A stretch of 64,000 nt of DNA from an uncultured Flavobacteriales bacterium (GCA_913030835.1 CAJWDP010000007.1:34990-98989); one strand, 5' to 3'. Positions 1-10,205 are shown, counted from the stretch's first letter. A program made the numbers and translations. The notes: generated by a model from the sequence alone, not told the origin.

Positions 1-2255
1 AAGATAATTTGGGATGCCTGTTCACTCAGAGCATCACCATCAGCAACACCGGATCTCCGGTAATTGATAGTGTGGTTGCTACAGATCCTCTTTGTAATGG
101 TGACTGTAACGGGCAGCTGATAATTTATGGATCAGGAGGAACCCCACCCTACGAGTATAGTCTTGACGGGGTTACTTTTGTCCCCGGTCAGGATACCTGG
201 ACAGGACTGTGTTCCGGTAATCAGAATGTATACATACAAGATGCTGCCGGTTGCCCAAACTCTTCTTCAACAATACTATACGATCCCCCTGCACTTAGTG
301 TCGCTCTAGACCTTGTTGTGCATGTCGATTGCAATGGTGATGCAACAGGAGAAATTCGTGTCACTGCTTCGGGAGGAACCTTCCCCTATTCCTATCTCTG
401 GACAGGACCAGGAGGTCCTTACACTGCTGATGATATCGACTTCCTTGCTGCAGGAACATACGACCTGGTAGTTACGGATGACAATGGATGTACTGCCACC
501 TTTTCAGAAACCATCAATGAGCCTGCCCCTCTAACCATTACCTTCTCCGCATTTGATGCTTCATGTGCCGGTGCTTGCGACGGAACTGCAATTGTAATCC
601 CTGCCGGAGGCACTGTAGCTGCGGGATACAATTACTCCTGGTCTTCAGGTATTGCAGGTAACGTACCCAATGCTGCCGGAATTTGTCCCGGAACATACGA
701 CCTCACTGTGACCGATGACAACGGATGCACTGCCGATACACTCGGGTGGAACATCCTCGGCCCTCCAGCTGTAACTTTCTCATCGGTGATCTTTACTGAT
801 GAAACCTGCAACGGGTCCTGTGACGGAACCATTACTGTTGCCTCTGCTTCGGCAACCCAATATAGCTTTAACGGAGGAGCTTTTGCTCCAACATCGGCTT
901 TCAACGGACTCTGTTCTGGAACCTACACCATTACAGCAGCAGATGCAAACGGGTGCTCCATAGACACAACAGTAACCATTGGGTCTCCACCTGCGGTGAA
1001 TCTAACAGCATCTCCCGATACCACTATATGTATTGGAGGTACAGCCACCATTACGGCAACCGCTTCAGGTGGTGTCGGAGGATTCAACTATATATGGGAC
1101 AGTGGAGAGCTGACCGCAACGATCAATGTATCTCCGGCTACCAATCAGGCCTACTGCGTGACTGTAACCGACGCAAACGGATGTCCTGCTCCTGCAGCAG
1201 CATGTGTAAACATCAACTTAAACCCTGCTCTGCAAGTAACTGCTTTATCCGACCAGGGGATATGTCCGGGGGATGTAGCAAGTATATCTGCTATTGCCAC
1301 CGGTGGTGATGGAAATTACTCCTATACCTGGGACAATGGGATCGGTCCGGGACAAACCCAAAACGTCGCTCCGGGGTCTACAACGGTGTATACAGTTACC
1401 GTTACAGACGGGTGTGAAACACCAGGTGCATCAGATGATCTTACCATTACTGTAAATCCTCTGCCCACCATTGATTTTACTCCGGATGTGACCGATGGAT
1501 GTACCCCCGTTGAGGTCAACTTCACGGAAGCAGGGCAGCCTACAGGTTCGCAATGCTTCTGGGATTTCGGTGACGGAAACGCCAGTGTCAATTGTGGTAC
1601 TGTTTCAAATACCTATACTGACCCGGGGTGTTATGACGTAACTCTTACCGTTATATCAGACATGGGATGTACAGATCAGCTCACCTTTCCAAACCTGATT
1701 TGCGTGTATCCATACCCAAATGCAGCTTTCAGCTTCGGACCACAACCCACATCGGTCATGAACACAGAAATCGTTTTCACCAACGAATCAACAGGAGCAA
1801 CAACCTACAACTGGGAGTTCGGAACAGACGGAATACTGGGAAGTTCCGGTGAAACCAATCCGTCTTTCACATTCCCTAACGACAATCCGGGATCTTATCA
1901 GGTTTGTCTAACTGCAACAACAGATTATGGTTGCCAGGACAGTATATGCCAGCTGGTGGTCATCGACGAGGAGTTCATCGTTTATGTCCCCAATGCATTT
2001 TCCCCGGACGACGATAATGTTAACGAGCTATTTACTCCCGTGGTAATAGGAGCGGATCCGTTGAACTACAAGTTTATGGTATTCAACAGGTGGGGAGAAC
2101 TCATTTATGACAGTCAGATCATCGGACAAGGATGGGACGGAAAATACGGTGGAATCCCCGTTCAGCAAGACGTATACGTCTGGAAATTGGAAGTAGTGAA
2201 CGCCATGAACAACGAAAAACTCAATTACAAAGGTCATGTTACCGTGCTGAAGTAA
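1..2255 (+). CDS. T9SS type B secreted adhesin with SprB-like and PKD repeats (5' end missing)
   Basis: The reading frame is open to the left edge (codons run in frame from base 3), so the start and signal peptide lie outside the window. About 750 residues are visible. The first 330 hold four SprB-like repeats, each with a Cys-Asn-Gly-Asp/Ser-Cys-style loop followed by Gly-Gly-Thr-rich strands and a closing VTDDNGC-type motif. Two Ig-like repeats follow to about residue 480, then two PKD domains (WDFGDG near 515, YNWEFG near 605). The last 90 residues are the gliding-motility-associated C-terminal domain: YVPNAFSPDDD, FNRWGELIYD and GWDGKYGG. This domain is the type B signal for T9SS export and surface anchoring. 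The role as adhesin or motility-linked surface protein is inferred. By eye its codons are more GC-rich than those of the next gene. Confidence 0.88.
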   Translation, partial: DNLGCLFTQSITISNTGSPVIDSVVATDPLCNGDCNGQLIIYGSGGTPPYEYSLDGVTFVPGQDTWTGLCSGNQNVYIQDAAGCPNSSSTILYDPPALSVALDLVVHVDCNGDATGEIRVTASGGTFPYSYLWTGPGGPYTADDIDFLAAGTYDLVVTDDNGCTATFSETINEPAPLTITFSAFDASCAGACDGTAIVIPAGGTVAAGYNYSWSSGIAGNVPNAAGICPGTYDLTVTDDNGCTADTLGWNILGPPAVTFSSVIFTDETCNGSCDGTITVASASATQYSFNGGAFAPTSAFNGLCSGTYTITAADANGCSIDTTVTIGSPPAVNLTASPDTTICIGGTATITATASGGVGGFNYIWDSGELTATINVSPATNQAYCVTVTDANGCPAPAAACVNINLNPALQVTALSDQGICPGDVASISAIATGGDGNYSYTWDNGIGPGQTQNVAPGSTTVYTVTVTDGCETPGASDDLTITVNPLPTIDFTPDVTDGCTPVEVNFTEAGQPTGSQCFWDFGDGNASVNCGTVSNTYTDPGCYDVTLTVISDMGCTDQLTFPNLICVYPYPNAAFSFGPQPTSVMNTEIVFTNESTGATTYNWEFGTDGILGSSGETNPSFTFPNDNPGSYQVCLTATTDYGCQDSICQLVVIDEEFIVYVPNAFSPDDDNVNELFTPVVIGADPLNYKFMVFNRWGELIYDSQIIGQGWDGKYGGIPVQQDVYVWKLEVVNAMNNEKLNYKGHVTVLK
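60..1000 (+). repeat. Four tandem SprB-like protein repeats
   Basis: Within the first adhesin, four units of roughly 75-80 codons start near TDPLCNGDCNG, HVDCNGDATG, DASCAGACDG and DETCNGSCDG. Each carries a conserved Cys pair or single Cys, a GG(T/V) turn and a C-terminal DxNGC motif. The repeats are diverged at the DNA level, so they are old protein repeats and not a recent tandem duplication. Confidence 0.7.
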
Positions 2256-2379
2256 ACTACGTTTATTCGATTATTATTTTCAAGAATAATGACCTCAAAT
2301 TGAATCTTAGGAATTCTAATTCCAACGAAAATTGGTTCAATGATGGACCATCTCGAAATTCAATCCTATCCATTATGTA

Positions 2380-2387
2380 TATATTTG
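2380..2387 (+). promoter_or_regulatory. Putative -7 element (TATATTTG) before the 967-residue adhesin gene
   Basis: A perfect match to the Bacteroidota TAnnTTTG consensus, 15 bases before the ATG at 2403. Transcription would start a few bases downstream, giving a very short leader. No clear -33 TTG is visible at the expected spacing. Confidence 0.45.
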
Positions 2388-2402
2388 CATTAACATAAGT
2401 TT

Positions 2403-5306
2403 ATGATTAAAAGCCTCCATCTAGTTATTTTCTTCCTTCTAGCGAGTTTATTTTCGTTTGCACAAACAATAAACATTTCTGCCGGAGGATCTCATACGCA
2501 ATGCCTCGGAAATACTACAGATAGTGATGCTTCGGGGGGAAATTATGGCCCTGGAGAAAATTATACTGTGACCATTTGCTCTGATGGAACCGGAAATGTA
2601 ATTACGTTGGATTTCACTGCAGGAGCTTTTGACGTTGACGCTAGTGATCAACTATTTATTTATGATGGTAATAGCGCTGCAGCTCCACTGATCGATATTT
2701 ATAACAACAGCAATCCAGCGGTTGCCGTGTCCTCTACAACATCGAACACCAGCGGCTGCTTGACACTCGTTTTTGTATCTGACGCAAGCATTGAAGCCAC
2801 AGGTTGGGATGCCAACATTGTATGTGGGACAGTCTGTCAACCCATTCTGCCTACCATTACTACTACTCCGCCCATTACATCGTATGGTCCGGATTCGAAC
2901 TATACAAACATATGTCCCGGAGACACTATTCTTTTTACAGCATCCGGCACCTATCCGGTTAATGGAATCAATCCGGTAAACTATGCTCAAAGCGATGCAA
3001 CTTCAACCTTTGAGTGGAACTTTGGCGAAGGCACAATTGCAAATACGGCAATTGCCAGTAACGTTTTTTCAGATGAACAGGGATACCTGGTTACATTAGT
3101 TGTAACGGATGCAAATGGTTGCTCTGAAACGGTAACGCACAAAGTAAGAACAGGAATATCCCCCACTTTCAGTGGAATTGCGGTAACTCCTGACACGGCT
3201 TGCTATGGTGACACTGTTCAATTACTTGGTGGCTATAGTACCGTTTCATCCTCTGCTGTTGGAGCAGACGCCAACACGGGATACATACAAGCGGGTGGCG
3301 TAGTATCAGGGACAACATTTCTTCCGGACGGCAGCGGTGTCAGCTATTCAACTAACGTAACTATTGGAGGTTTTGGATCCCAGACAATTATGGCGGGATC
3401 GGATATATCGGAAATATGCATTGACATTGAACATTCATACATCGGTGACCTCGATATGACCCTAACTTGTCCTAACGGCACAGTCATTCAGCTAATGGAC
3501 ACTTACAATGGTGGAGGGCCAGGCAATGTATTTCTAGGAGATGCTTTGGATGATGGATCAACCACCCCTGGTATTGGAATGACGTATTGTTTTGATCTGG
3601 GTGCAACTTGGGGAACCATGACGGACGAAAATATTGCAGGGAATTATATCCCCGCAACCGTTACTCCCCCAAATGATATTTTAGCTCCCGGATCATTCCA
3701 ACCTTTGCAGAGCTTCAACTTGCTAGTAGGCTGCCCCATTGACGGAGATTGGACGTTAACTATTACAGACAATATTGGAATAGACAATGGATATATTTTT
3801 GAATGGGGAATCGTAATTGATCCCGCGATTAACCCGAACTCTGAAATTTACAGTGTTGCCATTACCAATGGTGAATGGATCAGTCCAACAGTTGTTGGTG
3901 TTTCTGACTCTCTTTCTTATGCCATCCCGGACAGCAATGGATTATATGATTACACCTTTCAGATTACAGACGAATATGGTTGCACTTTTGATACCATAGT
4001 GGACGTGTTTGTTTTACCAGAAATGGTTCCAATCGCTACTCCCGACACGATTATATGCCCGGGCCAACCACTTACTTTGTACGGCGTAAATAGTGCTGCT
4101 CCTGTAATTTCAACTTGTGACTACTGTATTTATATGGAGGACACTTGGGGAGATGGCTGGAATGGTGGAACATTGACCATTTTACTGGATGGGGCAGTTG
4201 CCGGCAACTTCACGCTGGCCACCGGTTCTTTTGATACCATTTGTTTCCCTGTTACCGATGGAGCGCTTTTGGAAGTATCGTTTGTTGCAGGAAGTTTTGT
4301 AAATGAAGTGATCTATGAAATTGCTGATCCCAATGGAAATATTGTATTTGCAGATGGAGACGGTATTACCGGCCCTTCTGCCGGATTGCAAGTCGTAGGT
4401 AACATAGGGTGTGCGCCAAACTACAATTACATCTATACCTGGGAGCCTCCAACGGGACTTGCTTCTCCAAATAACGACACGACCGTCTTTACCGGGACAA
4501 CGACATCAAGCTATCAATTGACCATGTCCATTGTTGGATATCCGCAATGTTCAATTAGCTCAGATACAATTACTGTGGAAGTGCAAGACACCACTTTATT
4601 ACCTTCTGTATCGGGCGATACCAGTCTGTGTATTGGAGAATCCACTACTCTATTCGTTGACAACGCATTGAGTCAATTGTGGCCGGATGGTTCAACCGGT
4701 GCGTCTGTTACGTTTACACCACTGCAGGATACAACACTAATGGTTGAAGCTTCGAATGCGTGTCAGACTTATTTCTACCCAACAATGGTTTCAGTTCACC
4801 CATTGCCAACTGTTTCGACAATCAATGATACAACTATTCCAATTGATGCCAGTGTGGATTTATTTACGACAAGCTCAGGTGTTAGCTTTTTATGGACACC
4901 TGCAACAGGACTCGACTGTTACACATGTGAAAGTCCTGTAGCTACTCCTACTACCAACGCTTCCTATGTTGTTGAGATCACTGATATACATGGTTGCAAA
5001 AGCTATGATACAGTGCATATATTAGTAGAGTATCTGCCGCTATTTATTCCTACCGGGTTTTCTCCAAACAACGATGGTGTAAATGACCTGTTCTTTGTTC
5101 GTGGCACAGGAATTGGACAAATGGAGCTTCAAATATTCGATCGGTGGGGTATTATGGTCTTCAGCACAACAGATCAAAGTATTGGATGGGACGGGACTTA
5201 CCAGGGCCAGGTACTTAATTCTGATGTTTTTGTGTACAAATGTGATGTGGTCTTGAAAAATCTTGAAACTTTAAAATTCCAAGGCAATCTAACATTATTC
5301 CGATGA
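2403..5306 (+). CDS. T9SS type B secreted protein: CUB-like, PKD, P-domain-like and DGWNG modules
   Basis: A 967-residue secreted surface protein. An N-terminal signal peptide ends near LFSFAQ. It is followed by a CUB-like module (about 25-145, ending SGCLTLVFVSD), a PKD-like region (about 175-250, FEWNFGEG), a region like the proprotein convertase P-domain (about 320-480, with CIDIEHSYIGDLDMTL and CPIDGDWTLTITD), a beta-rich module with DTWGDGWNGG (about 575-660), further Ig-like stretches, and the gliding-motility-associated C-terminal domain (FIPTGFSPNNDGVNDLFF, FDRWGIMVF, GWDGTYQG). Export by T9SS with type B anchoring is established for this C-terminal family; the ligand is unknown. Its stop overlaps the ATG of the PorP/SprF gene by four bases (ATGA), so the two are probably translationally coupled. 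The N-terminal two thirds matches the protein at 6480-10205 module for module. Confidence 0.88.
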   Translation: MIKSLHLVIFFLLASLFSFAQTINISAGGSHTQCLGNTTDSDASGGNYGPGENYTVTICSDGTGNVITLDFTAGAFDVDASDQLFIYDGNSAAAPLIDIYNNSNPAVAVSSTTSNTSGCLTLVFVSDASIEATGWDANIVCGTVCQPILPTITTTPPITSYGPDSNYTNICPGDTILFTASGTYPVNGINPVNYAQSDATSTFEWNFGEGTIANTAIASNVFSDEQGYLVTLVVTDANGCSETVTHKVRTGISPTFSGIAVTPDTACYGDTVQLLGGYSTVSSSAVGADANTGYIQAGGVVSGTTFLPDGSGVSYSTNVTIGGFGSQTIMAGSDISEICIDIEHSYIGDLDMTLTCPNGTVIQLMDTYNGGGPGNVFLGDALDDGSTTPGIGMTYCFDLGATWGTMTDENIAGNYIPATVTPPNDILAPGSFQPLQSFNLLVGCPIDGDWTLTITDNIGIDNGYIFEWGIVIDPAINPNSEIYSVAITNGEWISPTVVGVSDSLSYAIPDSNGLYDYTFQITDEYGCTFDTIVDVFVLPEMVPIATPDTIICPGQPLTLYGVNSAAPVISTCDYCIYMEDTWGDGWNGGTLTILLDGAVAGNFTLATGSFDTICFPVTDGALLEVSFVAGSFVNEVIYEIADPNGNIVFADGDGITGPSAGLQVVGNIGCAPNYNYIYTWEPPTGLASPNNDTTVFTGTTTSSYQLTMSIVGYPQCSISSDTITVEVQDTTLLPSVSGDTSLCIGESTTLFVDNALSQLWPDGSTGASVTFTPLQDTTLMVEASNACQTYFYPTMVSVHPLPTVSTINDTTIPIDASVDLFTTSSGVSFLWTPATGLDCYTCESPVATPTTNASYVVEITDIHGCKSYDTVHILVEYLPLFIPTGFSPNNDGVNDLFFVRGTGIGQMELQIFDRWGIMVFSTTDQSIGWDGTYQGQVLNSDVFVYKCDVVLKNLETLKFQGNLTLFR

Positions 5307-6382
5307 TTGGGAGTAGAACATATTTGTTGGTTGGCTTTCTATTTTTTTCTGTAGAATATTACTCTCAGGACATCCATTTTTCTCAATTCGAAAATGCTCC
5401 ATTGGCAATAAATCCCGGAAATGCCGGAATGGGTAAAGGATACAATAGAGCAAATTTGGTTTATCGTTCGCAATATCCAAGCCTTGGAAATGTATTCAGC
5501 ACACAATACGCTTCATTGGATTTCCCCATCCTGAACGAGGCAATGCGACATAAGAATGGGCTTTTAGGTGTAGGAATCTCATTTTTCAATGATCAAGCAG
5601 GTGACTCAAAAATGGGAACACTTCATGCGGCCCTAACACTGTCAGGCATTGTTACGCTTAATCGACAACAGCGCTTATCTATGGGACTCCAATGTGGATA
5701 TATGCAAAAGTCATTTGATGTATCCAATATCACCTGGGACAATCAATTTAACGGATATCAATACGATCCAACATTACCCTCTGGAGAAATGAACTTTATG
5801 GAAAAAACCGGTTTTTTCGATATGTCTGCAGGGGTTGCTTACAAGTATTTTTCCACCGAAACAAATCTCTACAATATAGAAAGGACATCTTTTGATGGTG
5901 GCATTGCTTTTTTCCACTTAACCAGAGGAAAACAAGAGTTTTTCCAAGGTCAGCAAGATCGGCTGTATGGAAGGCTAGTAGTTCATGCGACAAGCCTTTT
6001 CACATTGGAAAACAGACCATTTGGGTTCAGACCATCGGTCTTGTATCAGCGTCAAGGCACACTTAGCGAAGCGATAGTAGGAGGAGGAATCAACTACTAC
6101 ATCAAAGCTGACACTAAATACACAGGATTTGTTAAACAAGCCTATATCGGGTTAGATTTGAGATATCGTGTGAATGATTCATTTATAACAGGAATACGGT
6201 TTAAGTTCAATGATTTTGAAATTCGTTTGTCTTATGATTATACTACATCCGATCTCAGCTCTAGAATAAACGGAGTCGGCGGATTTGAAATTGGATTCAG
6301 ATTCACAGATACCTATGGAACATTATTCAATCAAGGAAATAAACACGTAATCAACAGTCATGGGGGAAATTTAAGCTTATGA
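5303..6382 (+). CDS. PorP/SprF family T9SS outer-membrane protein
   Basis: A 359-residue protein of the PorP/SprF family, 14- to 16-stranded-barrel-type outer-membrane proteins that pair with type B T9SS substrates and help keep them at the cell surface. The signal peptide runs to about residue 22. The family hallmark follows at once: QDIHFSQFENAPLAINPG, then a Tyr-Arg-x-Gln-Tyr motif and DFPILN. The middle and C-terminus are alternating beta strands (GVGISFFNDQAGD, SAGVAYKYF, YTGFVKQAYIGLDLRYR, GGFEIGFRF). It starts inside the stop of the upstream adhesin (ATGA overlap) and is followed 97 bases later by another type B adhesin. It is probably the dedicated partner of one or both, by analogy with SprF and SprB. 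Confidence 0.9.
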   Translation: MIGSRTYLLVGFLFFSVEYYSQDIHFSQFENAPLAINPGNAGMGKGYNRANLVYRSQYPSLGNVFSTQYASLDFPILNEAMRHKNGLLGVGISFFNDQAGDSKMGTLHAALTLSGIVTLNRQQRLSMGLQCGYMQKSFDVSNITWDNQFNGYQYDPTLPSGEMNFMEKTGFFDMSAGVAYKYFSTETNLYNIERTSFDGGIAFFHLTRGKQEFFQGQQDRLYGRLVVHATSLFTLENRPFGFRPSVLYQRQGTLSEAIVGGGINYYIKADTKYTGFVKQAYIGLDLRYRVNDSFITGIRFKFNDFEIRLSYDYTTSDLSSRINGVGGFEIGFRFTDTYGTLFNQGNKHVINSHGGNLSL

Positions 6383-6479
6383 CCCTTTTTAGGAATCCAA
6401 GTGATTCACCAATTCACGGCATAATTTTTAGCAACGAATAAATTAAAAGTTCGTTATTAGAGCAACCATTTCGCCTAAC

Positions 6480-9400
6480 ATGAAATACCTTGCATTGGTT
6501 ACTTTATTGTTGTCAATTGGGTTCAAGACCTTTTGTCAAACAGTAGTTTTAATGTCGGATGGCACTGCTTCTACGTGTTCAGGAATATTATATGATACCG
6601 GAGGAATTGGAGCAACCGGATATCAGAATGATGAATATTATGTCCTTACGATTTGTCCGGATGTGCCCGGCGATGTAGTAACCCTTGATTTTGTCTCTTT
6701 CGCCTTAGATCAAACGAATACCGCAGCGCCACCGGCCAGCAATATCGACAATCTCGCAATTTTTGATGGTAATAGTACAGCCGCCCCGTCATTAGGTGTC
6801 TATACGGGCAACAGTCTTCAGGGGTTATTGGTTTCTTGCACCTCATTGAATACCTCGGGTTGCCTGACCTTGGTTTTTACGTCAAACAACACAGGTACGG
6901 GTGTTTTTGCAGCATCAATTACCTGCAGCACCCCTTGCCAAAGACCGGAGGTGCACATGGCAGCGCCAACAATAGCAGATAATCCTGTTAAAATATGCGA
7001 TGGAGAGACAGTAAATTTTGATGGTAGCGCTTCCTTTGCAGCCCCTGGATTTACAATAGTTGATTATATTTTCAACTATGGGGATGGAACTTCGGACACG
7101 CTTAACACCCCTATTTCCTCGCACGTGTACAATTCAGGTCCAGGAGAATATTCCATGAATTTATATGTAATCGATGACAATGGCTGCATCAACACCAACG
7201 TTGAAACAATAGTAGTTCAAACAGGCACAATACCTATATTTAATTACATCTTTTCAGATACTACGCTATGCCTAAATGAGTCAGTTTGCATGGGAGAACC
7301 GGGCACGTTGGCGAGTACGGGTTCAGTAACGGGTCATGTTGTTCCAACTACATGGACAGGTCAACCGGTAAGCAGTCTTGGAGGCGCAACTTATTTACCT
7401 GATGACGTTGGTTCATGCTTTTCTGCTACTCTAGAATTCTCAGCTTTCACTCCCGGCCAGACACTGAACAATGTTAATGACTTACAAGATCTTTGTATTA
7501 ACATGGAACATTCCTATATGGGTGATCTGGTTGGAACCATATACTGCCCAAACGGACAGAGCGTAATTTTTCACCAGCAGAACGGGGGAGGCACTTTTTT
7601 GGGAGATCCAATCGACGTAAACGATAGCTTACAACCCGGTGATTGTTGGGAATACTGCTTTAGCCCGACGGCAACCAATGGAACCTGGGTAGATAATGCA
7701 CAATTTGGTCCGACACCAAATACAATTCCTTCAGTGAACAACGCTTTTGGTAATTGCCTAATTCCGGGAACTTATGAAAGCTTAAACCCTTTGTCTGGTC
7801 TCGTTGGTTGTCCTTTAAATGGTACATGGACGCTGGAATTTTGCGATTTATGGGGCGCGGATGATGGATTTGTCTGTGATTTCTCGGTTAATTTTGACCC
7901 TTCGCTATATCCAGCCATATCCACTTTCACACCAATTATTGGCAGTGAATGTGATTCAAGCTATTGGACCGCTTCGACCTTAGCGACATCCTTCATAACA
8001 TCTTCTTCTACTGACTGTAACCAGATCTGTATTACTCCGACCCAAACGGGTTTATTTGATTATACCTACGTAGTTATAGACGATCACGGATGCACCTATG
8101 ATACTACCTGGACTGTTACGGTTGATGATGGACCCACAGTTTTTGCTGGAAATGACACAACCGTTTGCCCAGGCTCCTTGCAACTTTTAGCTACGGCTAC
8201 TGGGGGGATTGAAGCTCCTCCAACCTGCGATTATCAGATCAATATGTATGACTCATTTGGAGACGGATGGAACGGATTTAGTATTGAGGTTTTTGCAGAT
8301 GGTGTTTCATTGGGAGATTACTCCTTTACTTTTGGTGCTACCAATACTGAAACATTTCCTGTTTACGCTGGGGCTGTATTAGATTTTCAAACTACCTCGG
8401 GTATTTTTGATGCGGAAGTAAGCTATGAAATTCTCGATTGCGATGGTAACGTCATCTTTCAAGATGGGCTGCTCTTTTCAGGGGTTAATCCAATCATTGG
8501 TCTGGCGTTTACTACCACCGCAGTTAGCAATGTACCTCCACAATATAACTTTTCATGGTCTCCTGCTTCGGGATTGTCTGATCCTCTTATTGCAGACCCT
8601 ACGGCCAACATCAGTGGGTCAATTCAATATGTTGTTGAAGGTTGGGAAACCAACCACTTGCTTTGCTCATCTACCGATACAATTAATATCACAGTAAGCT
8701 CTACCGGTTCAGCAGGGAATGACACACTATTGAACTATTGTAATTCGGATCCTATTGTTGATCTTTATTCACTTTTGCCAGGCAGTCCGGATCCGGGTGG
8801 AAATTGGTTCGATTCTGCCCTAACGCCAGCAACTAGTATCTTTGATCCAGCCACACAGAGCTCTAACGTTTTTGCTTATGTTGTAGGAGTCGGTGGTTGT
8901 TCAGATAGTGCATTCGTTACGGTCAACGTAGCTCTTCCATTCAACCTAAATTTGTCCAATGACACGACTATTTGTGAAAATGGGACCGCTCAGCTCATTG
9001 CCAATCCTGCTGGAGGGCTGGGAGGGCCATATACGGAGTCATGGAGTTCTGGATTAATTGGAAATGCTCCCCATGCAGTAAATCCTGCGATCAACACATG
9101 CTATTCCATGTTTGTAACCGATGCATTTGGGTGTATCTCCGAAACAGATTCTATTTGTGTGAATGTGCTTGATCCTATTTCGGCATCCGTTATTGGAACT
9201 GATTCTATTTGTCCAGGAGAAAATGTTCAATATGATGCTACTGCATCCGGTGGTTACGGTGCACCGTACACATTTAGTTGGGATAATGGCATCGTTGGAC
9301 CTCAATTGACAGACGTTCCTACCACATCTACAACATATTGTGTTACAATTACAGACAATTGTGAATCGACTCCTGTAATTGTTTGTGATTCTATTATAGT

Positions 9401-10205
9401 GAGCCCAAACCCACCGGTTAGTTTCATATCGGATACGAATTCCGGATGTTATCCGTTAACCGTAAATTTCACAAACACCACCCCTTCATCCTTTATAGAA
9501 TCAGTATTTTGGGATTTCGGAAATGGAAGTACAACATCCAGTACAGGAACAGTAGGAGCAACCTATCCCGACCCTATTTGTTATGATGTTAGCTTAATTG
9601 TCACTACCCCTGAGGGATGTGTTGACAGCCTCATCCAGCCGGATATGATTTGTGTTGATGACTATCCAATTGCCAATTTCACCATGAATCCGAATCCGAC
9701 CAATTTAAATGAAACCATAATCGAGTTTACAAATCAAAGTACGGATGCCGCCACATATTTTTGGGAATTTGGAGCGAATACAGTTCCAACTAGCTCTGTA
9801 CTGATCGATCCCACTGCAGAATTTCCGAATATTAATCCGGGAACTTATGATATCACACTTACGGCTTATACTGACGCCGGATGTGCCCATGACACGACAT
9901 TCACACTTATTATTAATGGAATATTTACGCTATATGTTCCCAATGCATTTAGCCCCAACGGGGATGGGTTCAATGATCTTTTTATGGCTCAAGGAGACAT
10001 GATCGACCCGGATGATTTTGAATTTCGCTTATTCAATCGATGGGGAGAGCTAATTTGGGAAACAGATGCACATGACGGAGCTTGGGACGGCACATACAAG
10101 GGATCAGCAGTGCCTGTTGATGTATATGCCTGGAGAATAAAAGCAAAAGATCTGTATACAGACGAAATCTACGAATTCACGGGTAGCGTAACAGTAGTTC
10201 GCTAA
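6480..10205 (+). CDS. Large T9SS type B secreted protein combining modules of both neighbouring adhesins
   Basis: A 1241-residue secreted protein. The signal peptide ends near FKTFCQ. The order is: CUB-like module (about 25-155, SGCLTLVFTSN), PKD (about 160-245, FNYGDGTSD), P-domain-like region (about 290-480, CINMEHSYMGDLVGTI and CPLNGTWTLEFCD), a module with DSFGDGWNGF (about 580-665), Ig/SprB-like repeats (about 700-980), two PKD domains (FWDFGNGS, YFWEFGAN), and the gliding-motility-associated C-terminal domain (YVPNAFSPNGDGFNDLF, FNRWGELIWE, WDGTYKG). The first half resembles the protein at 2403-5306 and the second half the protein at 1-2255, which suggests domain shuffling within the island. 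Surface display through T9SS is known for this C-terminal family; the adhesin role is inferred. Confidence 0.88.
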   Translation: MKYLALVTLLLSIGFKTFCQTVVLMSDGTASTCSGILYDTGGIGATGYQNDEYYVLTICPDVPGDVVTLDFVSFALDQTNTAAPPASNIDNLAIFDGNSTAAPSLGVYTGNSLQGLLVSCTSLNTSGCLTLVFTSNNTGTGVFAASITCSTPCQRPEVHMAAPTIADNPVKICDGETVNFDGSASFAAPGFTIVDYIFNYGDGTSDTLNTPISSHVYNSGPGEYSMNLYVIDDNGCINTNVETIVVQTGTIPIFNYIFSDTTLCLNESVCMGEPGTLASTGSVTGHVVPTTWTGQPVSSLGGATYLPDDVGSCFSATLEFSAFTPGQTLNNVNDLQDLCINMEHSYMGDLVGTIYCPNGQSVIFHQQNGGGTFLGDPIDVNDSLQPGDCWEYCFSPTATNGTWVDNAQFGPTPNTIPSVNNAFGNCLIPGTYESLNPLSGLVGCPLNGTWTLEFCDLWGADDGFVCDFSVNFDPSLYPAISTFTPIIGSECDSSYWTASTLATSFITSSSTDCNQICITPTQTGLFDYTYVVIDDHGCTYDTTWTVTVDDGPTVFAGNDTTVCPGSLQLLATATGGIEAPPTCDYQINMYDSFGDGWNGFSIEVFADGVSLGDYSFTFGATNTETFPVYAGAVLDFQTTSGIFDAEVSYEILDCDGNVIFQDGLLFSGVNPIIGLAFTTTAVSNVPPQYNFSWSPASGLSDPLIADPTANISGSIQYVVEGWETNHLLCSSTDTINITVSSTGSAGNDTLLNYCNSDPIVDLYSLLPGSPDPGGNWFDSALTPATSIFDPATQSSNVFAYVVGVGGCSDSAFVTVNVALPFNLNLSNDTTICENGTAQLIANPAGGLGGPYTESWSSGLIGNAPHAVNPAINTCYSMFVTDAFGCISETDSICVNVLDPISASVIGTDSICPGENVQYDATASGGYGAPYTFSWDNGIVGPQLTDVPTTSTTYCVTITDNCESTPVIVCDSIIVSPNPPVSFISDTNSGCYPLTVNFTNTTPSSFIESVFWDFGNGSTTSSTGTVGATYPDPICYDVSLIVTTPEGCVDSLIQPDMICVDDYPIANFTMNPNPTNLNETIIEFTNQSTDAATYFWEFGANTVPTSSVLIDPTAEFPNINPGTYDITLTAYTDAGCAHDTTFTLIINGIFTLYVPNAFSPNGDGFNDLFMAQGDMIDPDDFEFRLFNRWGELIWETDAHDGAWDGTYKGSAVPVDVYAWRIKAKDLYTDEIYEFTGSVTVVR

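Noticed and set aside
1..10205. Nonribosomal or CRISPR-like repeats suggested by the repetitive adhesin region
   Set aside because: The repeats are diverged protein repeats (SprB, PKD, Ig-like) in open frames, with no short identical DNA repeats or spacers.
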